Shown here: in pieces, positions 1-11,207 of the stretch
How positions within the stretch are numbered: the stretch's first letter is position 1
Layout of the letters: each line of letters starts with the position of its first letter
DNA from: Liolophura sinensis
Taxonomy: Eukaryota; Mollusca; Polyplacophora; Chitonida; Chitonidae
Assembly (NCBI RefSeq): GCF_032854445.1
Contig: NC_088306.1
Span: 7,687,924-7,751,923, forward strand
Direction: 5' to 3'
DNA length: 64,000 bases
Made by a program: the position numbers and the translations under genes
The notes under the pieces: model-generated
What the model was told of the DNA's origin: nothing
The model's database searches: none
Seen by the model: only the letters and a program-made list of their open reading frames with translations

Positions 1-189
1 TCAATACAGAGGAATTCGGAAGAGACACAGATAAATGACATGATACATATTTCTTGGACCAAGTCTGTCGTATTACTTGATTATTCCTCAGCTTATAACA
101 TATGCATAACAAGAATCCTTTGACTGTAAGAAGTGGACTACTCTTATGTAGCTGTTTGGATTGTCTAACATTCGGGAAAGCATTCGTGG

Positions 190-405
190 AAGTCCGCCAA
201 TGACTCACCAAAGGTCGGTGGTTTAACCCGGATACTCTGGTTTCCGTCACTCACAAAACTATCCCCATTGTATAACTGAAAATAAAATGCTTGAATCTGT
301 GCGTCGAAACCTTCGCACGTTAGCGGCGAAATAATCGCACAGGCCAATCTCCCAAGACGATGTTTAACACAAACCATCAAAGAACTAAGAAAGTACATAA
401 AGTAC
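190..405 (+). mobile_element. SINE-like element 2 in unit 1
   Basis: A stretch with GGTTTAACCCGGATACTCTG then GTTTCCGTCACTCAC, followed by AATAATCGCACAGGCCAAT and a tail GATGTTTAACACAAACC. The first part resembles the conserved core of molluscan SINEs (a GGGTACTCCGGTTTCCTCCCAC-like block, from memory). The tail recurs at 36,640-36,800 and 61,560-61,760, which shows it is dispersed. No clear A and B boxes were found, so it may be a 5'-truncated SINE or another short dispersed repeat. Confidence 0.5.
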
Positions 406-2149
406 GAAATTAGAAATCATGCAAAGAGACTGGCGTTAAACAACGATGAAATAAATAATCAATACTCTGTCATGTTTAAGCAGAATTAAGCCATTTTGCA
501 AAATCAATTGGATGACGGGAAAAAGATCTAATTGTTCTGTAATGCGACGAAATATTACGCCATAGTTTCTTGATCTAATCCAGCATGGTTATTTTTATAC
601 GCCAAACTCTTTTCTCTCAATCACAACAAGGCAGTCACATTAATAGTCAAGGAAAGTCCAGAGGCAAACTACCGACGTTTGGCAAATCAATGACCAGCTT
701 TCCTACGCATGACATACTTACCGGCATGCTTCGTTAGTGGATTCGGGCAATTCGCGTAAGACTGTTTACTATGAGAAGGGCCCTGCGATTCCTTACCGTT
801 GGTAAGCGCACCACAAATGAATCTTGATCGGAGCCCCCCAGTCATACTATGCTCCCTTGTTCGATTTATTCCTTCCAACGGTTCAGATTTCTTCAATAAT
901 AGAAGACACATGCGCTGAAAGGTTCGACATGTAGAAATGGATCTTTCTTAAAAAGACATATAATTGTATTTAGTAACAGTTTAAATCTCCTTGTTTTGCT
1001 TTGAAAACAGGCTCTTTTTGTGCGTAACAAGTTCATTTCTGTTCTGAGAAAAGCACATGACTTTAGGCATTTACAATAAAATAAAGAACATGCTTTCATC
1101 AGACAACAAAATTTAAAAACTATAATTTATTATTCACCCAGGTTGTTCTTGGAATCCCTTAAAATCTCCGGGTGTTCCACAAAATTCCATTGTCTTTCAC
1201 CACGTCTAATTGTCCATATAGCGTCTTAAAAGGTTTCATCAGAAAAATTCATTATAAAGTATATATCTGTGTAAAATATAAACAAGACCTGCTGTTAGAA
1301 GGGAAACTATTACATCAGCGGAGAGACAGGCTAGTTAGCAGAATGATGACACAGTTGTGAGTAGTGGGTCGCGCCTCTTTCCATGAAATTGACAGTTTGT
1401 TAAAATGATGGGTGGGTGATGAAATAATGATGGATTATTTTTGTGAGGATTACTGGGTCACTGGGCTAGTTCATCACCATTGCATGTTCAACTTCAACCA
1501 TTCCTCGCGTCATTTCAACAACACTAAAACTGATGACTGCTTCTCTTTGCGTGATTCCGTCATAGTTTCGCATTTTTTTCGTTCGTTTGCGGCTTGTGCT
1601 AATCTTTGTTTTGAGAATTGACGTTGCGCTTTTTACCTGGAACGTTCATTATGGTTGGACACGTGTAATATTCAATATAAAAATAGGACACTAAAAGCTT
1701 TTCCATGTGAAAAACACCAAACACTACATGATGAATGAAGAGAAAAAGATGATTTAATATAAAACCACTGTTTCATCTGGTTGTGACCAAGTGGAAGACA
1801 TAAAATTCGAGAAGCGCGACATAAAATTCGACAAGCAAGTAAATGGTTATAAATGTCAGTCGATACTCTATTCTCATGGGAAAGTTTACAGCCATGGAAA
1901 AAATTCTAATTAAAGCCAATTCTGCGGCAGGTGTTTTAAGAGGCCAAAACAATGCCGTTGAAAGCTACGGGACTCCAGTATTGACCATTTTGCTGTTGAT
2001 TACGTGATTTTCTTTTTAGGAAGAAATTCGCAGGTGTCTGGGTGTAAGAACCGTCGGCCATTTTTTGTGATTTGCTCCCATATTATCCGCTCTAAATCGG
2101 TGCATTATAAAAGACTGCAGCGTAGAAGTCAAACCACTGCGACGAGCAG

Positions 2150-2440
2150 TTTGACAGTTAGCAAATGGTCACACGTACAACCGCTGAAATCTTGCTTTGT
2201 GAAAAAAACTAGGGTTTTATTCTAACTGTTTGTGTGAATATTTAACTTATAGCAATTTAGTACCGTGGCATAAGCAGGGTTAGGAACAAAAATGTAGTTA
2301 TGGTAGAAATTACTGATCTAAAAAATTACTCAAAATGCTGTGTTCCCATCATATTTAACCTGCAAAATATTAAAACAATTCAAATGGACCAGTTCTCGGT
2401 TATCCATATTCCAACAGCAGGACACCAGTTTACAACCTGA
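2150..2440 (+). repeat. R1a dispersed repeat, unit 1
   Basis: Copy of a dispersed repeat (R1) recognised by GCAAATGGTCACACGT, then GGTTTTATTCTAACTGTT, then a GGCTTAAGCAGGGTTAGG-like block (here GGCATAAGCAGGGTTAGG), then CTCAAAATGCTGTGTTCCC and CCAACAGCAGGACACCAG. The same order is partly present at 3,350-3,585 and at 46,135-46,290, outside the array, and inverted around 51,000. The function and class of the element are unknown. Confidence 0.7.
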
Positions 2441-3349
2441 AGATTGCTGGTATTAGCCTTGTCCTCAACGTGTTACAGTTGTGCGCCATGAAACAAGGTA
2501 GAATACACATTACAAGGCAAACTGTAACACAGATTCATCTGTGCACATCGAATTGGAGATACCAACTTCATCAGCCGTTATTTTGAATCACACCAATCGC
2601 TGTTCATCCCAAATTAAGGCATTATTTTTAAAATAGTCGTTTTTAGCTGGTTCTGTTTAATATTAAATAAACATCTTTTCTATCGCCCTTGAACTCATCT
2701 TGGATGTTAATCCACGTGGATCTGGAGATTATTTTTTTCAGTTCTGCGTTTTAAACGCTAAACATAGAAGAATGTAACCGATCACGGTTCTAGCATAAGC
2801 TCAACCACATCCTGGATGTTCGAGTCACACAGGGTTAAATGATGTTAATACCTTATATTTCTGTTCAAAAGAGAACAAAATTTAGGTGTTTTGAGGTACA
2901 GCATTACCGCTAAATATCACAGAAATGTTCCGCCTATAGCTAAACCTAAGGAACAAAGAAGAGTTCCTTCTTTTGGGTCTTTCGTCAGAACATGGCTAAA
3001 CACGAAACCATAAATACTTCCGTCTGGATATTTACCATACACGGGGATATCTTAAATGGCCATGAACACACATGCCGTTCCGTCATGTTAACTGCACTAG
3101 CCTAGCAGACTCTGATTAAACCCCTATAAATATTATGAATGCTTTCCAATGCCATATTCTTCAACATGTTTAACTGGAGACAATGTGTCGAAGAGTAATG
3201 ATCGTGCTTCGCTGTTCCATGCGGGTGGCGCGATGACTAAAAGCTAGGCCGGATATCATTTATATTATTCTCAATTAATTTTGCTCCACATTAAAAAGTT
3301 TATAACTTTGTGTGCTGTAGTCTTATACTGAAACTAATAGAGTAAAACG

Positions 3350-3585
3350 CGGCGGCGGTTACAATGATTGTCAGTTTATCTCAGTTAGGATTTTATTCTT
3401 ACTGTTCATGTAAATGCTTAAAGAGTAGGGAATAATTCGCCGCCTAACACCATGGCTTAAGGCGAGTTAGGCGAAAAATGTGCACTGGTATTAGACTTAG
3501 ACGTCGATGGTTTAAAATAACTCAAAACAATTTCTTAGCATTTTATTTAACATTAAAACAGTGCAAAGATTTTCATGTACATTAA
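3350..3585 (+). repeat. R1b dispersed repeat, unit 1
   Basis: Second, diverged R1 copy in the unit: CTCAGTTAGGATTTTATTC, ACTGTTCATGTAAATG, CACCATGGCTTAAGG, then TTAAAATAACTCAAAAC and ATTAAAACAGTGCAAAG. It contains a small inverted repeat, CGCCTAAC (3,441-3,448) and GTTAGGCG (3,466-3,473), which could form an 8-bp stem with a 17-base loop. Confidence 0.7.
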
Positions 3586-3705
3586 GAGGTGTAATACATG
3601 TACGTCAGTAAAGGTTTTATTCTCACTGTTTTGTACATGACTTTGTATCTATCACTTGTTATCGTGTTCTCTAGGAACCTGGCTTGCCTTTATTGGGCGC
3701 ATTTA

Positions 3706-3760
3706 CATGAAGTTCTACATGAAGTTGTACATGAAGTTTTTCATGAATACATGTATATTC
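3706..3760 (+). repeat. Short 12-bp tandem repeat TACATGAAGTTG
   Basis: Four imperfect copies of TACATGAAGTTG, ending in a run of ATG/CAT triplets. Present in every unit (about 10,984, 19,139 and 26,464). It lies inside a 78-codon open stretch giving an LHEVVHEVFHEY-like peptide that is conserved between units only to the extent that the DNA is; I do not regard it as a gene. Confidence 0.75.
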
Positions 3761-3927
3761 TGTTAAGATATTCCTCGTGTTCTGATAAAAACAGTACCGC
3801 TCTGAGCTGCTGGATGACAACGTGTGAGATTTAACGGCTTTGTTTCATACTTCAACATGACACGACTCCTTGGAATAGACCCAACCATATCTAATTAATG
3901 GTGTAGTGAAGCCTCTAAAAATGACCC

Positions 3928-4345
3928 CGCAGACATACGTTCCCACTGGGCAGTAACTTAACACGTATACGTTACTAGTGGACAGTTACGTAGCAGACAT
4001 ACGTTTCCAATGGACAGTGACGTAGCAGACATACGTTTTCATTGGACAGTGACTTAGAAGACATACGTTTCCAATGGACAGTGACGTAGCAGACATACGT
4101 TCCCAATGGACAGTGACTTAGAAGACATACGTTTCCGATGGACAGTGACTTAGAAGACATACGTTCCCAGTGGACAGTGACGTAGCATACATACGTTCCC
4201 AGTGAACTGTAACTTAGCAGACATGTATACAATGTGGACCTTGACTTAGCAGACATACGTTCCATGTGGACAGTAACTTAGCAGACATGTATACAATGTG
4301 GACCTTAACTTAGCAGACATACGTTCCATGTGGACAGTTATTTAG
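3928..4345 (+). repeat. 32-bp minisatellite, unit 1 (about 13 copies)
   Basis: Tandem repeat of period 32, consensus GACATACGTTCCCAGTGGAC followed by AGTGACGTAGCA. Each copy contains two ACGT tetramers 9 bases apart. The last four copies alternate between the standard form and a variant with GACATGTATACAATGTGGAC, giving a 64-bp higher-order period. Because 32 is not a multiple of three, every minus-strand frame reads the same cyclic peptide (YVCYVTVHWERMS-like); these frames are artefacts of repetition. Confidence 0.95.
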
Positions 4346-4518
4346 AATATAACGAAGACGTATGGCATAGAGTCACTGGTCTAGAATTACACAAAATGCT
4401 GTGTTGATATCACATTAAAACAATACAAAGAGACCAGGCTTCGGGGATGCTTAGTCCAACAGCAGAATTCTGGTTTATGAAGGAATACAATATAATTAAG
4501 ACGTACATCATAGAGAAA

Positions 4519-4655
4519 AGACGTTTCCAGTGGATAGTGACTTAGCAGACTTACGTTCCCAGTGGGTAGTGACTTAGCAGACATACTCTCCCAGTGGGTA
4601 GTGACTTAGCAGACATACGTACCCTAAAGAAAACGAGTTGCACACATATGTTCCC
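4519..4655 (+). repeat. Second minisatellite block, unit 1
   Basis: About four copies of a relative of the 32-bp repeat, with CCCAGTGGGTAGTGACTTAG in place of CCCAGTGGACAGTGACGTAG. It is separated from the main block by a third R1-like tail (4,375-4,481; CACAAAATGCTGTGTTGA, CCAACAGCAGAATTCTGG). Confidence 0.85.
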
Positions 4656-5756
4656 AGAGGCAGGAATTTCATCTAGTCGCAGATATATGTACATTTCGTG
4701 TATCTACCCTCCACCATTATATACGTTAGGTTCAATACTCTCAAGATATACATTCCCAGAGCATTTACCGACATATGGTTACAAAGAGCAGTGTTCAGTA
4801 GGGATTTGCGTCTGTGTGGTGTAGCCTGTTCTGTCAAATTTCTTACTTGGAAACTCTGTAATCTTGATGGCGAAATATATAAATGAGTCATTATAGTACA
4901 TCACTGACTACAAAGAGCAAAGAGAAGCAGTCAACATTTTCCAGTGATGGAAAGACACAATATATCCTCTAGGCGAATAAATTAATCAGTTTCATCTTTA
5001 AAATGGGATTTTAGCTAATTGAACACTGTCACCAATTTTTTTTTAACGAAAATCACCAATAGTACTTTTTCTTTTAATTCGTGGAAAAATCTGTTTTACG
5101 TTTGTCTGAGAATTGATCTTGAGGTCTACTTAACTCCTTTTATACAGAGGCTGTACTTTCGTCAATATATTTTACGACTTACGTTGAAAACAGTTTTATG
5201 GTCGTGTGTTCGACAGGTTTGAAAGAAAACATCCAAAAATAGAATTTCAATACTTGCTGAGATTCAATTATTTTAAGACTTAAAAAACCTAAAAAACGAC
5301 TGAGTGCCCTTAGTATTTTCGTCAGGTTCGGTTTTTTTAACACTGGGAGAAAGATTGCACGCTTAGTCTGTTGCTGTTATGGTTAAATAATTGCATCAAT
5401 CAGTCAGAACCCACTCTTGATTAAAGACACCCCGAAATCCCAAAGCACCTTGGCGTATAAATCTGACTTCGTGTGTAAACTACCAAACGATTGTTTCTGT
5501 CTCAGAGCAATTCACTACGCCTGAGGCTCACCTCTAACCCGTTTTATTGAAAGTATATACTGTTGAACTTTAAACACAATAAACAAATACCATTACGACC
5601 TGTACATAGATACATGTCTTTCCTCAGCACAATTTGCAGAATTATATAATGTACTAGATGCTATTCCGAAGTTTCATAACCTGTTTAAAGATAAAAGACA
5701 AAGGACAAGGACACTTGTTTATACTTGTTATGTAGAATCTTGCACTCTCTCCAGAT

Positions 5757-6020
5757 GGGGACCTCCGAGGCTCAGATGGTTAGCGCGCTAGAAGAGCGTA
5801 ATGACCTAGAAGCCTCTCACCAATGCGGTCGCTTAGAGTTCAAGTCCAGCTCAAGCTGGCTTTCTCTCCGGCCGTACGTGGGAAGGTCTGCCAACATCCT
5901 GCGGATGGTCGTGATGTTTTCCTGGGCTCTGCCCTGTTTCCTCCCACCATTATGCTGGCCACCGTCGTATAAGTGAAATATTCTTGAGTACGGCGTAAAA
6001 CACTAATCAAATAAATAAAT
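5757..6020 (+). mobile_element. tRNA-derived SINE (SINE 1), unit 1
   Basis: The head resembles a tRNA with an internal RNA polymerase III promoter: an A box around GAGGCTCAGATGG and a B box around GAGTTCAAGTCC. The body has TCTCCGGCCGTACGTGGGAA, CCTGCGGATGGTCGTG and TTTCCTCCCACCATTATG, which I recall as the conserved central domain of molluscan SINEs. The 3' tail is ATATTCTTGAGTACGGCG, then TAAAACACTAATCAAATAAA and TAAAT. Length 264, as expected for a full SINE. SINEs encode no protein and borrow LINE machinery. The A box here has GATGG where the other units have GTTGG. I see no convincing target-site duplication. Confidence 0.9.
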
Positions 6021-7460
6021 CCCTCTCCACATATGTTCACGTTTAAAAATACCGTGGACGAAAACAGAGAACCATTCGCTTACACAGGACGCATTAATTC
6101 TGCTCTTCCACTAATACAATTATATCCTGGCCAGATCAACGAAAATTCATCAATTAACCATATGTTGTAAAGATTGGTTATACAAGTACGGGGACATATA
6201 TGTAGCATCCTGCAATTCTCACACACGTTAACAGGTGTAATTAATTCCTGAACGCTAGACATTAAACACAAGTGGATTACATTTAAAAGCAAACTGCCAG
6301 CAACGTATTTGGCCAGCGGCTGTGTCTGGTCAATAAAAAAAAGAAAATAGAATTTTTTTGTTCCCAGACATAGCCCGTAGCCCATTTCACGATAACGTGG
6401 GTTTAGTCGCTACCACAGCGCCCAGGGTGGGTTTCGAAATTGGTTTACTCCAGGCCCTTATTGAGAAGCATAAAACTAAAATGTTGCCTGTTACTTGGAA
6501 TTGCCTGTGGCTTGTCACTTTTTGATAAGTTTTTCATCCAAAACAAGAAAGGTAGATTTTTTCCCTTGATTATGCAGAAAGAATTTTCCATAACATCCCT
6601 ATCTTATTCCCATTACGTCGACGTGGTGTCTCTGAAATGAATTTTTGTAATTGTGGTTTCACGTCAAAACCAAGAATTTTTTACCTGGAGAATACCGGAG
6701 AGTTTTATCCTTTGAAAAAAAGCAGAGCGCGGGATGGCATCAAACATATGAAACTGGGCAGATTTTACTCCTTGTACACAGTCGAATGTATGCTTAAATT
6801 ATTTGACAATATCGCCATAGAAGCTCAGATCATCAAACTAAAATGTTGTACATTGCCTTATGCATTTACCGAAATGTATATATATAGTGATCTTAAAGAA
6901 CACAACGTCAAAAAGACAATGTGCACAGACATCGGATTATCTGTGTATGGCATACGTGCTTATACCGAATGCTAAGCTGACACTGCAAATGACATTTAAG
7001 CAAATGACATCTGGAATTTTTTATGTATGGACTGAGGTTTAGTACTTTGTCAATGAGGCTGTAACATAAGATTTTAGTCGCACAAGTATATGACAAAGTG
7101 TGATGAACACTGGTAATCTGGATTAAGGGTTTTACTATCCACCGACGGTGTGTGTATTTCTTTTAACACCTCGGAAATATGGGCGTTGTACCAGACTAGA
7201 AAATCTGTATGTCGTCTACAAAATGAAAAGAACCGAGGTTTTAATGGATTACCTTTAGTAATGACTGCATCAGTACAGAGGAATTCGGAACAGACACAGA
7301 TAAATGACATGATACATCTTTCTTGGACCAAGTCTGTCGTATTACTTGATTATTCCTCAGCTTAAAACATATGCATAACAAGAATCCTTTGACTGTAAGA
7401 AGTAGACTACGCTCATGTAGCTGTTTGGATTGTCTAACATTCGGGGAAAAGCATTCGTGG

Positions 7461-7675
7461 AAGTCCGCCAATGACTCACCAAAGGTCGGTGGTTTAACCC
7501 GGATACTCTGGTTTCCGTCACTCACAAAACTATCCCCATTGTATAACTGAAAATAAAAATGCTTGAATCTGTGCGTCGAAACCTTCGCACGTCAGCGGCG
7601 AAATAATCGCACAGGCCAATCTCCCAAGACGATGTTTAACACAAACCATCAAAGAACTAAGAAAGTACATAAAGT
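7461..7675 (+). mobile_element. SINE-like element 2 in unit 2
   Basis: Same element at the same unit position as 190-405, so it was carried along by unit duplication. It matches unit 1 closely. Confidence 0.5.
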
Positions 7676-9415
7676 ACGAAATTAGAAATCATGCAAAGAG
7701 ACTAGCGTTAAACAACAATGAAAAAAATAGTCAATACTCTGTCATGTTTAAGCAGAATTAAGCCATCGCACGGACTTTTGCAAAATCAATTGGATGACGG
7801 GAAAAAGATCTAATTGTTCTGTAATGCGACGAAATATTACGCCATAGTTTCTTGATCTAATCCAGCATGGTTTTTTTATACGCCATACTCTTTTCTTTCA
7901 ATCACAACAAGACAGTCACATTAATAGTCAAAGAAAGCCCCGAGGCAAACTACCGACGTTTGGCAAATCAATGACCAGCTTTCCTACGCATGACATACTT
8001 ACCGGCATGCTTCGTTAGTGGATTCGGGCAATTCGCGTAAGACTGTTTACTATGAGAAGGGCCCCGCGATTCCTTACCGTTGGTAAGCGGATCACATATG
8101 AATCTTGATTGGAGCCCCCCAATCATACTATGTTCCCTTGTTTGATTTATTCCTTCTAACGGTTCAGATTTCTTCAATAATAGAAGACACATGCGCTGAA
8201 AGGTTCGACATGTAGAAATGAGTCTTTCTTAAAAACACATGTAATTAGTTTGAGTAACAGTTTAAATCTCTTTGTTTTGCTTTGAAAACAGGCTCTTTTT
8301 GTGCGTAACAAGTTCATTTCTATTCTGAGAAAAGCACATGACTTTAGGCATTTACAATAAAATACAGAAAATGCTTTCATCAGACAACAAAATTTAAAAA
8401 CTATAATTCATTATTCAACCATGTTGTTCTTGGAATCCCTTAAAATCTACGGCGGTTTTACAAAATTCCATTGTCTTTCACCACGTCTAATTGTCCATGT
8501 AGCGTCTTTAAAGGTTTCATCAGCCAAATTCATTATAAAGTATATATCTGTGTAAAATATAAACAAGATCTGCTGTTAGAAGGGAAACTATTGCATCAGC
8601 GGAGAGACAGGCTAGTTAGCAGAATGATGGCACTGTTGTGAGTAGTGGGTCGCGCCTCTTTCCATGAAAATGACAGTTTGTTTTTTTTTAAATGATGGGT
8701 GGGTGAGTAAATAATGATGGATTATTTTTGTGAGGATTACTGGGTCACTGGGCTAGTTTATCACCATTGCATGTTCAACTTCAACCATTCCTCGCGTCAT
8801 TTCAACAACACTAAAACTAATGACTGCTTCTCTTTGCGTAATTCCGTCATAGTTTCGCATTTTCTTCGTTCGTTTGCGGCTTGTGCTAATCTTTGTTTTG
8901 GGAATTGACGTTGCGCTTTTTACCTGGAACGTGCATTATGGTTGAACACGTGTAATTTTTAATATAAAAATATTACACTAAAAGCTTTTCCATGTGAAAA
9001 ACACCAAACACTCCATGTTCAATGAAGAGAAAAAGATGATTTAATATAAAACCACTGTTTCATCTGGTTGTGACCCAGTGGAAGACATAAAATTCGAGAA
9101 GCAAGTAAATGGTTACAAATGTCAGTTGATACTCTATTCTCATGGGAAAGTTTATAGCCATGGAAAAAATTCTAATTAAAGCCAATTCTGTGGCAGGTGT
9201 TTTAAGAAGCCAAAACAATGCCGTTGAAAGCTACGAGATTCCAGTATTGAGCATTTTGCTGTTGATTACGTGGTTTTCTTTTTAGGAAGAAATTCTCAGG
9301 TGTCTGGGTGTAAGAACCGTCGGCCATTTTTTGTGATTTGCTCCCATATTATCCGCTCTAAATCGGTGCATTATAAAAGACTGCAGCGTAGAAGTCAAAC
9401 CACTGCGACGAGCAG

Positions 9416-9710
9416 TTTGACAGTTAGCAAATAGTCACATGTATAACCGCTGAAATCTTGCTTTGTGAAAAAAACTAGGGTTTTATTCTAACTGTTTGTG
9501 TGAATATTTAACTTATAGCAACTTAGTACCATGGCTTAAGCAGGGTTAGGGACAAAAATGCAGTGATGGTAGAAATTACTGATCTAAAAAATTACTCAAA
9601 ATGCTGTGTTCCCATCATATTAAAAAAATTACAAAATATTAAAACAATGCAAATGGACCAGTTCTCGGTGATGCATAGTCCAACAGTAGGACACCAGTTT
9701 ACAACCTGAA
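9416..9710 (+). repeat. R1a dispersed repeat, unit 2
   Basis: Equivalent of 2,150-2,440 with the same order of blocks, including GGCTTAAGCAGGGTTAGG. Confidence 0.7.
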
Positions 9711-10620
9711 GATTGCTCGTATTAGCCTTGTCCTCAACGTGTTACAGTTGTGCGCCATGAAACAAGGTAGAATACACATTACAAGGCAAACTGTAACACA
9801 GATTCATCTGTGCACATCGAATTGGAGATACCAACTTCATTAGCCGCTATTTCGAATCACACCAATCGCTGTTCATCCCAAATTAAGGGCATTATTTTTA
9901 AAATAGTCGTTTTTAGCTGGTTCTGTTTAATATTAAATAAACATCTTTTCTATCGCCCTTGAACTTATCTTGGATGTTAATCCACGTGGATCTGGAGATT
10001 ATTTTTTTCAGTTCTGCGTTTTAAACGCTAAACATAGAAGAATGTAACCGATCTCGGTTCTAGCATTAGCTCAACCACATCCTGGATGTTCGAGTCACAC
10101 AGGGTTAAATGATGTTAATACCTTATATTTCTCTCCAAAAGAGAACAAAATTTAGGTGTTTTGAGGTACAGCATTACCGCTAAATATCACAGAAATGTTC
10201 CGCCTATAGCTAAACCTAAGGAACAAAGAAAAGTTCCTCCATTTGGGTCTTTCATCAGAACATAGCTAAACACAAAACCATAAATACTTCCGTCTGGGTA
10301 TTTACCATACACGGGGATATCTTAAATGGCCAAGAACACACATGCCGTTCCGTCATATTAACTGCACTAGCCTAGCAGACTCTGATTAAACCCCTATAAA
10401 TATTATGAATGCTTTGGAATGCCATATTCCTCAACATGTTTAACTGGAGACAATGTGTCGAAGAGTAATGATCGTGCTTCGCTGTTCCATGCGGGTGGCG
10501 CGATGACTAAAAGCTAGGCCGGATATCATTTATATCATTCTCAATTAATTTTGCTCCACATTAAAAAGTTTATAACTTTGTGTGCTGGAGTCTTATACTG
10601 AAACTAATAGAGTAAAACGC

Positions 10621-10860
10621 GGCGGCGGTTACAATGATTGTCAGTTTATCTCAGTTAGGGTTTTATTCTTACTGTTCATGTAAATGCTTAAAGAGTAGGG
10701 AATAATTCGCCGCCTAGCACCATGGCTTAAGGAGAGTTAGGCGAAAAATGTGCACTGGTGTTAGACTTAGACGTCGATAGTTTAAAATAATTCAAAACGA
10801 TGTGTTGGCATTTCATTTAACATACATTAACATTAAAACAATGCAAAGATTTTCATGTAC
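10621..10860 (+). repeat. R1b dispersed repeat, unit 2
   Basis: Equivalent of 3,350-3,585. A short CATACATTAA insertion relative to unit 1 is shared by unit 3 and, with one change, unit 4. Confidence 0.7.
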
Positions 10861-11207
10861 ATTAAGAGGTGTAATACATGTACGTCAGTAAAGGTTTTAT
10901 TCTCACTGTTTTGTACATGACTTTGTATCTATCACTTGTTATCGTGTTCGCTAGGAACCTGGCTTGCCTTTATTGGACGCTTTTACATGAAGCTGTACAT
11001 GAAGTTGTACATGAAGTTTTTCATGAATACATGTATATTCTGTTAAGATATTCCTCATGTTCTGATAAAAACAGTACCGCTCTGAGCTGCTGGATGACAA
11101 CGTGTGAGATTTAACTGCTTTGTTTCCTACTTCAACATTACACGACTCCTTGGAATAGATCCAACCATATCTAATTAATGGTAGTGAAGCCTCTATAAAT
11201 GACTCCG

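Larger units (their letters stand above)
1..7269 (+). repeat. 7.3-kb macrosatellite unit 1 (left end cut by the window)
   Basis: First visible copy of a direct tandem repeat. Base 1 aligns with 7,270, 15,486 and 22,809. The phase chosen here is arbitrary because the array runs off the left edge. Layout: SINE-like element 2 (190-405), R1a (2,150-2,440), R1b (3,350-3,585), a short 12-bp repeat (about 3,706-3,750), 32-bp minisatellite (3,928-4,345), R1 tail (4,375-4,481), second minisatellite block (4,519-4,655) and SINE 1 (5,757-6,020). No frame stays open beyond about 110 codons and no protein family is recognisable. Unit 1 alone lacks a 24-base stretch near 4,991 that units 2-4 carry between two copies of CAGTTTC, which looks like a deletion between short direct repeats. 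Confidence 0.95.

Noticed and set aside
3598-3834. A 78-codon frame starting MYVSKGFILTV conserved in all four units
   Set aside because: Changes between units include many amino-acid replacements, at the same rate as surrounding noncoding DNA. It overlaps a 12-bp tandem repeat, and no family is recognised.
5757-5845. A true tRNA gene at the SINE head
   Set aside because: The A and B boxes are present, but the sequence does not fold into a full cloverleaf by eye and it continues into a SINE body and tail.
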